The translations under genes and the position numbers were made by a program. From Paenibacillus sp. FSL W8-0186 (GTDB lineage Bacteria; Bacillota; Bacilli; Paenibacillales; Paenibacillaceae): a stretch of DNA of 64,000 nt. Below, one piece after another: positions 56,224-63,092 of this stretch. The number at the start of each line of letters is the position of its first letter. Position 1 is the first letter of the stretch. The notes below the pieces were generated by a model. It was given only the letters and a program-made list of their open reading frames with translations. It had not been told where the DNA came from and made no database searches. The stretch spans positions 4,803,001 to 4,867,000 of the forward strand of contig NZ_CP150207.1 of the NCBI RefSeq assembly GCF_037969765.1. The letters are read 5' to 3'.

Positions 56224-56649
56224 TCATACTCCCAACAAATTAATACCGATAAATATTAAGACAACAGATAATATCGCACTGTTATTAACAAGATCACGAC
56301 TTGTAATCTCTTTAGGAGTGTTTAAGCCAAAACATCCACATCCATTCTTGAGTACAAGCCCTTTCCTTGGTATCAACACAAATAGAAATAGGATTTGCAA
56401 ACACGCAACCATCATGAAGCCAAACACCTGCATCCAAGGTACAACCAGCCAAAGGGCAGTGATGAGTTCAATTGCAGCAAGAAAGGGAGAAAGTACGGAT
56501 GCTTTTTTCTTGTTTGTCAATTTATAGTCCCCTGTAACGATACGGTAAAAGCCATACGCATTTCGTAATTTTTGTGTGCTGCTTTTATAGTAGATAACTG
56601 CCATTCCGATCGCAGTCATCCATTGGAGGATACCTAGCCAGTTAATCAT
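56224..56649 (-). CDS. MauE/DoxX-like integral membrane redox protein (first of pair)
   Basis: The product is 141 residues with about four membrane helices. It carries CGCFG (Cys104, Cys106), the same loop motif as the next gene. The start at 56649 overlaps the previous gene's stop by 8 bases and has AAAGGAAA upstream; ATG 56655 is also in frame. It is shorter than its paralog, lacking the long C-terminal part. A pair of MauE-like proteins may act as a heterodimer or pass electrons in turn. Confidence 0.8.
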   Translation of the reverse strand: MINWLGILQWMTAIGMAVIYYKSSTQKLRNAYGFYRIVTGDYKLTNKKKASVLSPFLAAIELITALWLVVPWMQVFGFMMVACLQILFLFVLIPRKGLVLKNGCGCFGLNTPKEITSRDLVNNSAILSVVLIFIGINLLGV

Positions 56650-57082
56650 GCTCATTTTCCTTTTCAAAATGTTTAATAAACTCTACGATTTGATTTTTAT
56701 ATTCAGAGTCAAATCTGTTTAGGACAATCATATCCTGGTCCAAGATCCCTTCCTTAACGCATCCAAGTGACGGATAAAAATAATCAGTAATCCCTTGAAA
56801 CATAGACAGATCGCTAGAACTAAACATAGAAATGTCATAAATAAGAATCTTTTCTCTCTCAATATGTTGGCAAATGAAATCTCTCATCTTCCGAGTATTC
56901 GGATAACGCGTAAAATCAAGACATAAAGCAAAGCCAGTAAACCCTCCATACAATTTATTCCTAACTTCTCTAACAGGCATCATGCTCGCTAAAGCACTCT
57001 CTTGCTGAAAGATCTGTCTCCTAGCGGTTATCACAAGGATCAATATGAGTGCTAAGCTAATGGATAAAGAAGATATTATCAT
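56642..57082 (-). CDS. Unrecognised small membrane-anchored protein in the redox block
   Basis: The product is 146 residues. An N-terminal helix (MIISSLSISLALILILVITA) is followed by a soluble domain of about 115 residues. The soluble part alternates strands and helices (e.g. GFALCLDFTRYPNTRKMRDFI, then ILIYDISMF), which could be a thioredoxin-like fold, but there is no CxxC; single Cys residues occur in LCLDF, FICQH and LGCVKEG. It lies directly after the precursor gene and is translationally coupled to the first MauE-like gene. Its position suggests a helper in peptide maturation. No family is recognised. Confidence 0.6.
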   Translation of the reverse strand: MIISSLSISLALILILVITARRQIFQQESALASMMPVREVRNKLYGGFTGFALCLDFTRYPNTRKMRDFICQHIEREKILIYDISMFSSSDLSMFQGITDYFYPSLGCVKEGILDQDMIVLNRFDSEYKNQIVEFIKHFEKENEHD

Positions 57083-57117
57083 CTAATCACTCACTTCCGA
57101 TATCAGTAAAAAAAGAA

Positions 57118-57447
57118 TGTGCGTACCTGCAATTAGATTACCTAATGATATAGATTAGCAATCGCTATCAGAACTGCATTGATCCCTTGGTTGAGACGTT
57201 GTACACATGGAAGCTGACCCACAATGACAATCACCAAAGGTGGCGCAAGTTACCGTCATAATACAGTCGGAGTAAGTATATTTATAATATCCCGTTTTGT
57301 CTGCCCACCAATTTTCAGTGCCCCAGTCGCAATCACCTTTGATCAAATTGCTTGAATCTCCGTAAATAGTAAGCATTGGAGTTGAATAATTCATTAGAAT
57401 TCCTCCCAAATAATTTGTATTTTAAACTCCCTTTGCGGGTACGCACA
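57118..57447. repeat. Inverted repeat bracketing the precursor gene
   Basis: TGTGCGTACCTGCAA at 57118-57132 and the reverse complement of TGTGCGTACCCGCAA at 57433-57447 match in 14 of 15 positions. They enclose 300 bp holding the whole precursor gene and its ribosome site. Both copies are intergenic. No flanking target duplication is visible. Confidence 0.6.
57155..57394 (-). CDS. Lasso-type RiPP precursor with 60-residue, eight-cysteine core
   Basis: The product is 79 residues. The leader is residues 1-19: Y3-x2-P6-x-L8-x3-G12, the pattern read by lasso B1 proteins, then I18-K19. Lasso leaders normally have Thr two residues before the core; here it is Ile. The predicted core starts at Gly20 and runs to Cys79. 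Gly1 and Glu8 of the core (GDCDWGTE) fit an 8-residue macrolactam ring. The tail has an aromatic stretch (WW, then YYKYTY) and Cys at core positions 3, 25, 31, 37, 39, 45, 54 and 60. Usual lasso cores are about 15-30 residues. The start at 57394 was chosen for GGGAGGAA 5 bases upstream. The gene lies between the cyclase and redox genes. Ring position and processing are inferred. Confidence 0.8.
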   Translation of the reverse strand: MNYSTPMLTIYGDSSNLIKGDCDWGTENWWADKTGYYKYTYSDCIMTVTCATFGDCHCGSASMCTTSQPRDQCSSDSDC

Positions 57448-57466
57448 CCGATATTTAATCTTCAGA

Positions 57467-59254
57467 TCATGAAACACTCGTTTTTTGTTCAAGCCTATAA
57501 AGCCAAATCTCGATCGCCATTAGAACCCATATGTCATCTCTTGTCAAATGGCCTTGTCTCCACAGCTCTAAAGCTGCTCGCCATTCTTTCAAGTCGATAA
57601 ACCCAAATCGACATACTCTTCCTTTTTCAATAGCGGGATAAAGAACCGGCCAACTCTGCCGCAAACCTTGAAAGGTTAGCGAGAGATGATCGGTTTTGTT
57701 TTCCCTCCAAATCACATCATTAGGCAATTTGTTCTGCATCGTACGCCTAAGTAACCACTTCGGCGTTCCGGCATTCCAGCACAGCTCTCCCGGAATCGAA
57801 TATAGGAATTCAATTAATCGCCGGTCAAGAAATGGATGGCTAATATCAACGCCAAATTCCGCTGCTATAACTCGATCAGAAAAAATGCGTGCTTTTGTTC
57901 CCGAAATTTGACGGAAAAAATTTTTTTTATTAAACGTATTTATTTGTTTTAGCTCATCGATATATTCTTCTTTTCGATCGGTAGTCCACTCTTTTATTAA
58001 TCCGAGATTAAGATGAGGGGCAATCGCACTATGCCAGAGTACTTTCGGGACAGACAATCGTCTATGAAGTGCGAACGGATAAATATGACTAAACAAGGCT
58101 TTTATTTTAAGCTGTCCAGCTAGATCTGCGAGAACAACTTCTGATCCTCCCAGAACATGGTCACCACCATAACCAGTCAGGATCGTCTTTGCTCCTTCCT
58201 TAACGCTTCGCTCAATTGTTGCTCTAGTCAAGGCATATGTCGCGGCGTTGACAGCAGGTTCGAATGAAAACGATACGTCTTGAGGAAAATTGTAAAATAC
58301 TCCATAGTCGTCGCAAACTTCGAAGCGCGGTTCGACCTCGTATTGTTGAAGAACAGGATGAATATATTCCCTTTCATCGCTTGACTTATGAAGATTAAAG
58401 ATTCCGCTTACCGCAAAAGTCTTATAACCGGAATTGAACTGGGATAGATGTTGTGCAATCGCAAAAACAGATGTGGAATCCAACCCGCCACTCATCAAGA
58501 CAGCATTGGGATGTGTAGAATTAAGCCGATATTGAACGCTCTCCGCTAATAGATGGAATAAGTGCTCGGTATATTCACTCAAATCTCGATAGTTAAACGA
58601 TTGATTGACATTCGATATACTCCAATAGCGTTGAGTACTTGCTCCTCTAGGATCAACCGATACCCTCGCTCCGCTCCGAACCCGAAATAAACCTTTAAAT
58701 GGTGTGATTTCATTGTCGGCGCTTGCATTCGACTTATAGAAATCGAAAAAATACTCGTCGTTAAGATGCTGTAACCGTATACAAGATTCCATTAAAAAAA
58801 TGTCACTAGCAAAGTAAAGTGTCGTTTCTTGAAGAGACCAAAATAATGTCTTTATTCCAAGCTGATCGCGAACGAATATTGCTTGATGACGAGATGTATC
58901 CCAGATCAAAAATGAAAATTCTCCAAGCAATAGGGCAAATACATCGAGCCCCTTTTCTAGAAACAAGTGTAAAATAAGTTGTTCATCGGATATGTCTGCG
59001 CCTAATAAGGGCAACAGAGTTAAAAGCTCTTTTCGATTGTCAAGCCGTACATCGCCAACAAAATAACAATTGTCATTGTGTGTAATGGGATTATGTTCAT
59101 AGGAAGAATCCATGCTGAAAAAGGCAAACGATTTTTGAATGATTTGATGTTTGTAGACGTTGTAATTAAAAGGGGTGTTACGATTTATCCTTTCAATCTC
59201 TTCAAGTGAAAGCTCAGAATGATCAAGCTTTATAACTCCTGAGAACCATCGCAT
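57467..59254 (-). CDS. Lasso cyclase C, asparagine-synthetase-like
   Basis: The product is 595 residues. The N-terminal class II glutamine amidotransferase-like domain (1-200) begins MRWFSGV and lacks the Cys2 needed for glutaminase activity, as expected for lasso C proteins. The synthetase domain has the pyrophosphate loop SGGLDST (255-261) and the GYGGDHVLGG loop (361-370). The family adenylates an Asp/Glu side chain of the core and closes the lactam on the N-terminal amine. It starts 6 bp after the B2 gene. The gene ahead of it encodes the protease and the gene after it the precursor, the expected partners. Confidence 0.9.
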   Translation of the reverse strand: MRWFSGVIKLDHSELSLEEIERINRNTPFNYNVYKHQIIQKSFAFFSMDSSYEHNPITHNDNCYFVGDVRLDNRKELLTLLPLLGADISDEQLILHLFLEKGLDVFALLLGEFSFLIWDTSRHQAIFVRDQLGIKTLFWSLQETTLYFASDIFLMESCIRLQHLNDEYFFDFYKSNASADNEITPFKGLFRVRSGARVSVDPRGASTQRYWSISNVNQSFNYRDLSEYTEHLFHLLAESVQYRLNSTHPNAVLMSGGLDSTSVFAIAQHLSQFNSGYKTFAVSGIFNLHKSSDEREYIHPVLQQYEVEPRFEVCDDYGVFYNFPQDVSFSFEPAVNAATYALTRATIERSVKEGAKTILTGYGGDHVLGGSEVVLADLAGQLKIKALFSHIYPFALHRRLSVPKVLWHSAIAPHLNLGLIKEWTTDRKEEYIDELKQINTFNKKNFFRQISGTKARIFSDRVIAAEFGVDISHPFLDRRLIEFLYSIPGELCWNAGTPKWLLRRTMQNKLPNDVIWRENKTDHLSLTFQGLRQSWPVLYPAIEKGRVCRFGFIDLKEWRAALELWRQGHLTRDDIWVLMAIEIWLYRLEQKTSVS

Positions 59255-59260
59255 CGTATT

Positions 59261-59671
59261 TTATTTCAATCCTTTCGAACTTAGGATGATAATAAATTGT
59301 TTTGTATATCCCTCGTCTTCATTAATGTTTTTATCATTAAGAACAAGCCATGCGTGTGAGGAGAATGGAAACTTTTTGACTCCGATCACTAAATCTACAG
59401 GTATAGAGCATTTTGTCCTAACAAATCGAAAACCGAGAAATGACCGATGTAAACATTCTGCTTTAAATGGAGCCAGTGCGCATACCATATCGATTATACG
59501 CAGTAAGTGATTCATTCGATCGATATGTTTTCGTTCATTTTCTGAATGCTTGGATATCGGATATCGTTCAACATATTTAGGGAAAATCTTTTGAAAACCG
59601 TATATTCGAAGTTCGATTTGAAATCGAATAAGAGCAAATACGATCTGTATAAATTGGAAGGAGTTTCTCAT
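59261..59671 (-). CDS. Lasso leader protease B2 (transglutaminase-like)
   Basis: The product is 136 residues, the usual size of stand-alone B2 proteins. The catalytic Cys73 lies in AECLHRSFLG and His106 in FSSHAWLVLND; an acidic residue at 118-119 completes a Cys-His-Asp/Glu triad with McjB-like spacing. It cuts off the leader to free the core amine for ring closure. It overlaps the B1 gene by 4 bases (ATGA) and precedes the cyclase gene. Confidence 0.88.
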   Translation of the reverse strand: MRNSFQFIQIVFALIRFQIELRIYGFQKIFPKYVERYPISKHSENERKHIDRMNHLLRIIDMVCALAPFKAECLHRSFLGFRFVRTKCSIPVDLVIGVKKFPFSSHAWLVLNDKNINEDEGYTKQFIIILSSKGLK

Positions 59672-59922
59672 GATCTATGTACCAACCCGTTTCGGATGAG
59701 ATCACTTAATAGGACCTCGAGGTCGCGACGTACAATGACCGGATCAGCTTTATATGTCTTTTCAAAATATTGATAAATTTCATTCATTTCCGTAGTAAAT
59801 AAGAGCTTCCAAAATTCGCTCCCAATATGATTTAGCCCATAAAACTGCCCTGTTCGCAAGTTGAGCAGAACAAACTCTCCATTTTCTTGAGCTTCATAAA
59901 TCTGATCGTCTTTTCTAAACAT
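59668..59922 (-). CDS. Lasso leader-binding protein B1 (PqqD-like RRE)
   Basis: The product is 84 residues. It is a PqqD-like RiPP recognition element: a three-stranded sheet (QIYEAQENGEFVLLNLRTGQFYGL), then helices (GSEFWKLLF, DLEVLLSDLIRNGLV). Such proteins bind the leader and hand it to B2. The start at 59922 was chosen for GGAGAGGG about 5 bases upstream; TTG 59937 is unlikely. It is the first gene of the lasso-type operon. The start of transcription lies in the gap upstream, where two copies of an 11-bp direct repeat are found. Confidence 0.88.
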   Translation of the reverse strand: MFRKDDQIYEAQENGEFVLLNLRTGQFYGLNHIGSEFWKLLFTTEMNEIYQYFEKTYKADPVIVRRDLEVLLSDLIRNGLVHRS

Positions 59923-60045
59923 CTTAACCCTCTCCAAACGTCAGCTTTGTCACCTTCACACAAATTCAAGCCTCAATCTCATTCCTACCAAACGAAATTT
60001 GACAGAAGTTCTGAAAGTAAATATGACATAAAGAGCCTTAAAAAA

Positions 60046-60109
60046 GGTAGTATGTACATATATTAACAAATGATTACATTTTTGTATACCTTTTTTTGGG
60101 TAGTATGTA
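60046..60109. promoter_or_regulatory. Direct repeat GGTAGTATGTA upstream of the lasso-type operon
   Basis: Exact 11-bp copies stand at 60046-60056 and 60099-60109, 53 bp apart, close to five helical turns. An ATTAA follows each copy at similar distance. They lie 125-190 bp before the B1 start. Two sites on the same DNA face suggest binding of one regulator. No clear sigma-A promoter is visible on the minus strand in this gap. Confidence 0.45.
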
Positions 60110-60205
60110 TTTTATTAATTTTTCTCCTTTTCTTCTTGACTAATTAGCATCATTTTGACAGCTTAAGCATTTGACATATTCTAATTTGAATTGTTGTTTT
60201 TGCAC

Positions 60206-60292
60206 TTATGACTGTTTTGTAAGCTGTTCAGCTAGTTCTTCTTTATTTATCTGATTAATGAATGTGGAAGTTGTTGAAGCAAACATTGTCAT
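60206..60292 (-). pseudogene. Small open frame, possible gene remnant
   Basis: On the minus strand an ATG opens a 28-codon frame beginning MTMFASTTSTFINQINKEEL. After its stop the same frame continues with a CLSC segment (two Cys, zinc-ribbon-like) to a second stop. This may be a decayed 5' end of a transposase or other gene. No ribosome site is convincing. The rest of the 59923-60417 gap is AT-rich and has no gene. Confidence 0.25.
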
Positions 60293-60417
60293 CTATGCCA
60301 GCTCTACCACCTAACAACTCAACAGTTTTTTAATGCTAGACTTTTTTTATATCTTCTTCCATAATATAAATTCATTTCAACTCATTAGTTTACTACCGTT
60401 AATCTGGTTAATAAAAA

Positions 60418-60453
60418 GAGGGAAGCTTGGAATCATACCTCCAAGCTTCCCTC
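60418..60453 (-). terminator. Terminator of glmS
   Basis: The perfect 14-bp stem GAGGGAAGCTTGGA / TCCAAGCTTCCCTC has an 8-base loop and TTTTT on the minus strand, 76 bp after the glmS stop. Confidence 0.85.
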
Positions 60454-60528
60454 TAAATGCATCATCATCTTACATGTTAGTCCATATTTTTTTAACACTG
60501 GAACATATTCTAATGTCCCTAACTCCCC

Positions 60529-62361
60529 CTACTCCACCGTCACACTCTTCGCCAGGTTGCGCGGTTTGTCAACGTCGTTGCCGCGAGCCAGGGCAGCGTA
60601 ATAAGCAAGCAGTTGCAGAGGGACAACGGACAACGCCGGGGTAAGCATCGGCAGCGTCTTCGGAATAGAGAGCGCTTGATCGACAGACTTCAGCAAGTCC
60701 GCAACATGCTCCTCATGGGTGATGGCCATGACATCCGCGCCGCGTGCCTTCACTTCCTTGATGTTGCTGACGGTCTTCTCAAGCACGTTGTCTTGGGTGA
60801 CCAGGGCAATGACCGGAATTCCTTCCTCGATCAATGCAAGCGTACCGTGCTTCAGTTCTCCGGCTGCATAAGCTTCGGAATGGATATAGGAAATTTCCTT
60901 CAGCTTCAGTGAGCCTTCTTGTACAACGGAGTAATCCAGGCCGCGTCCGATAAAGAACAGATGCTCGTGATCCGCAATTTGCTCGGCATAAGCCTTCACT
61001 GCGTCCGCCTTCTCCAGCATGCTCTCTACTTGTTCAGGCAGGGACTGCATCGCCGCAATGACATGGGCGATCTCCTCCTCGCTTTGTGTGCCGCGAACCT
61101 GAGCCATGTACAATCCAAGCAGGTAGAACGCGATCAACTGCGAGGTATAAGCTTTCGTCGAAGCGACAGCGATCTCCGGTCCGGCCAGCGTAGCGATAAC
61201 ATCGTCCGCATCGCGGGCGATCGAGCTGCCGACCACGTTCGTAACAGCGAGTACGTGAGCACCGTTCGCATGGGCTTCACGCAGCGCAGCCAGCGTATCC
61301 GCCGTTTCGCCGGATTGGCTGACAACGATGACGAGCGTGTCCGGCGTGATCAGCGGCGAGCGATAGCGGTATTCGGATGCCACGTCGTTCATCACCGGAA
61401 TGCGAACCAACTGCTCAATGGCCGCGCCGCCAACAAGTCCGGCATTGTATGCCGTACCGCAGGCTACGATGTGAATGCTGCTGAGGCTGCGTATTTTCTC
61501 CTCTGTCAGCTTCAAATCAGGGAAGACGACCTGGCGTCCGTCCTCGCTGATCCGGCCTCTCATCGTGTCACGGTAGGCTTTAGGCTGCTCATGGATTTCC
61601 TTCAGCATGAAATGATCGAAGCCGCCTTTTTCTGCGGTCACCGCATCCCAATCGACAGAAATCATTTCCCGAGAAATAAAGTTCCCCTCAATGGTCATCA
61701 ATTCGACAGCATCTTCGGTCAGAACCGCCATCTCACCGTCATTCAAAATATATATTTTGCGCGTGTAATTCAAAATGGCAGGAATGTCTGAGCCGATGAA
61801 GTTCTCCCCTTCACCCAGCCCAATAATCAGCGGGCTCGCCTGACGTACAGCGACAAGCTTGTTCGGTTCATATTCCGTCAGCACCCCAAGCGCAAAAGCA
61901 CCGCGCATATAGGTGATGGCCTTCTGAACCGCCTTGACGATGTCTCCTTCATACTCGCGAGCAACCAAATGGGAGATGACTTCCGTATCCGTCTCGGAAA
62001 CAAATACGTACCCTTGGCTGATCAGTTCTTCCTTCAGCTCTAAATAGTTCTCCACGATCCCGTTATGCACAACGGAGAACTTCTGGCTGTGATCGGTATG
62101 CGGATGCGAGTTCACATCCGACGGCTTGCCATGAGTAGCCCAGCGTGTATGTCCGATGCCGGCCGTACCTACAAGCGGCGTATCCTCCAGCTTCGATTCC
62201 AGATTGGCCAGACGGCCGATCGACTTGGCGATTTGCAGACCCTCCGGTGTAAATACGGCGATGCCTGCGGAATCGTACCCACGGTACTCCAGCTTCTTCA
62301 GTCCCTCGATCAATACGGTTTGCGTGTCTCTCTTCCCAATATATCCAACAATCCCACACAT
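60529..62361 (-). CDS. glmS: Glutamine-fructose-6-phosphate aminotransferase
   Basis: The product is 610 residues, full length. It makes glucosamine-6-phosphate from fructose-6-phosphate and glutamine, the first step to UDP-GlcNAc for the cell wall. The class II amidotransferase domain begins MCGIVGYIG with the Cys nucleophile, and HTRWATHGKPSDVNSHPH binds glutamine. Two SIS isomerase domains follow (ACGTAYNAG, SQSGETADTLAAL), with the conserved C-terminal PRNLAKSVTVE. CGGAGG precedes the ATG. A glmS ribozyme in the leader should cleave the mRNA when product is high. The glmM gene lies upstream behind a terminator, so glmS has its own promoter. Confidence 0.98.
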   Translation of the reverse strand: MCGIVGYIGKRDTQTVLIEGLKKLEYRGYDSAGIAVFTPEGLQIAKSIGRLANLESKLEDTPLVGTAGIGHTRWATHGKPSDVNSHPHTDHSQKFSVVHNGIVENYLELKEELISQGYVFVSETDTEVISHLVAREYEGDIVKAVQKAITYMRGAFALGVLTEYEPNKLVAVRQASPLIIGLGEGENFIGSDIPAILNYTRKIYILNDGEMAVLTEDAVELMTIEGNFISREMISVDWDAVTAEKGGFDHFMLKEIHEQPKAYRDTMRGRISEDGRQVVFPDLKLTEEKIRSLSSIHIVACGTAYNAGLVGGAAIEQLVRIPVMNDVASEYRYRSPLITPDTLVIVVSQSGETADTLAALREAHANGAHVLAVTNVVGSSIARDADDVIATLAGPEIAVASTKAYTSQLIAFYLLGLYMAQVRGTQSEEEIAHVIAAMQSLPEQVESMLEKADAVKAYAEQIADHEHLFFIGRGLDYSVVQEGSLKLKEISYIHSEAYAAGELKHGTLALIEEGIPVIALVTQDNVLEKTVSNIKEVKARGADVMAITHEEHVADLLKSVDQALSIPKTLPMLTPALSVVPLQLLAYYAALARGNDVDKPRNLAKSVTVE

Positions 62362-62539
62362 ATTTATATATCCTCCGTTTCATCATCTCAGAATTAATGT
62401 GCTCGAAATGAAAGGAAACGGAAGAATTACACCGCAGTACACAGAGACAGCATATTCAATTGTCAAAAATTAAATATATGAAAACAATTAGAAAAGTCTG
62501 AAATTATCCAGGCATTTTCATGAATGTCCGCTTCTCTCC

Positions 62540-62849
62540 GCACACTGCGGTTCTCCCGCATCTTTCTCTTTGCACATTCATGAACACATATCATTACTCT
62601 CCAGCATCCTTCCGGGAAGCTTGTCAGAACAGTCGCCCATTCCTTTTGACTTCCTCGGTCACGGTATGGATGAAATACCGGGAGGTCCCCGCCGAACATT
62701 TCGAACACCTCCACCTCGTCAGCTTCGATTGCCGAGCTCAGTCTCGTAGAAAGTTAGCATCACCTGATATCCACGGGCACGGCTGCATCACATGGATAAC
62801 CTTGTACATACTACGAGAACATGCTTCGCGCGAATGAAGCTCTGGCGCT
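62540..62849 (-). ncRNA. glmS ribozyme (glucosamine-6-phosphate-responsive)
   Basis: The glmS leader carries the conserved cleavage site A-GCGCCAG, with scission expected between 62849 and 62848. The conserved core follows: GACGAGG near 62718, then TCGGCGGGGACCTCCCGG, equivalent to the core of the Bacillus ribozyme. It ends about 180 bp before the glmS start. The insert between the P1 strand and the core is long (about 120 nt) and can fold on itself (GTTCTCGTAG / CTACGAGAC). The 3' boundary (P3-P4 region) is approximate. Confidence 0.88.
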
Positions 62850-62902
62850 TAGACTTGCTAGGTAACCTCACAACCCTCGCTTTCTGTTTTTGAATATGCT
62901 TA

Positions 62903-62931
62903 ATTATATGCAACTGCAAACCATTTGGCAA
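62903..62931 (-). promoter_or_regulatory. Sigma-A promoter of glmS
   Basis: TTGCCA (62931-62926) and TATAAT (62908-62903) are separated by exactly 17 bp on the minus strand. The transcript would start near 62896, about 48 nt before the ribozyme cleavage site. Confidence 0.75.
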
Positions 62932-63012
62932 TAATCATCTCGTCCTGGGCTTCACTGCCCCCTTTCTTTTCATGGCCTGATCCTTTCCCGCACAGCTCTA
63001 TACCCGTAAAAA

Positions 63013-63049
63013 AAGCCGCTGAAACAGGTGTCCCCCGTCCCAGCGGCTT
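63013..63049 (-). terminator. Terminator of glmM
   Basis: The 9-bp stem AAGCCGCTG / CAGCGGCTT is followed by TTTTTTT on the minus strand, 44 bp after the glmM stop. It separates glmM from glmS. Confidence 0.85.
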
Positions 63050-63092
63050 CATGTTATAAATTACGTAAATAGTCCCATGTAAACATGCAGAG

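Noticed and set aside
57155..57394. Reading the Cys-rich precursor as an ordinary secreted defensin or a lanthipeptide
   Set aside because: There is no signal peptide, no LanB/LanM-type enzyme nearby, and the leader fits the lasso B1 recognition pattern beside B1, B2 and C genes.
60154..60181. Plus-strand TTGACA with a TATTCT 16 bp downstream
   Set aside because: It points toward the convergent glmS terminator with no gene behind it; probably chance in AT-rich DNA.
60919..61791. Plus-strand open frame of 290 codons
   Set aside because: Antisense to glmS, whose identity is certain.
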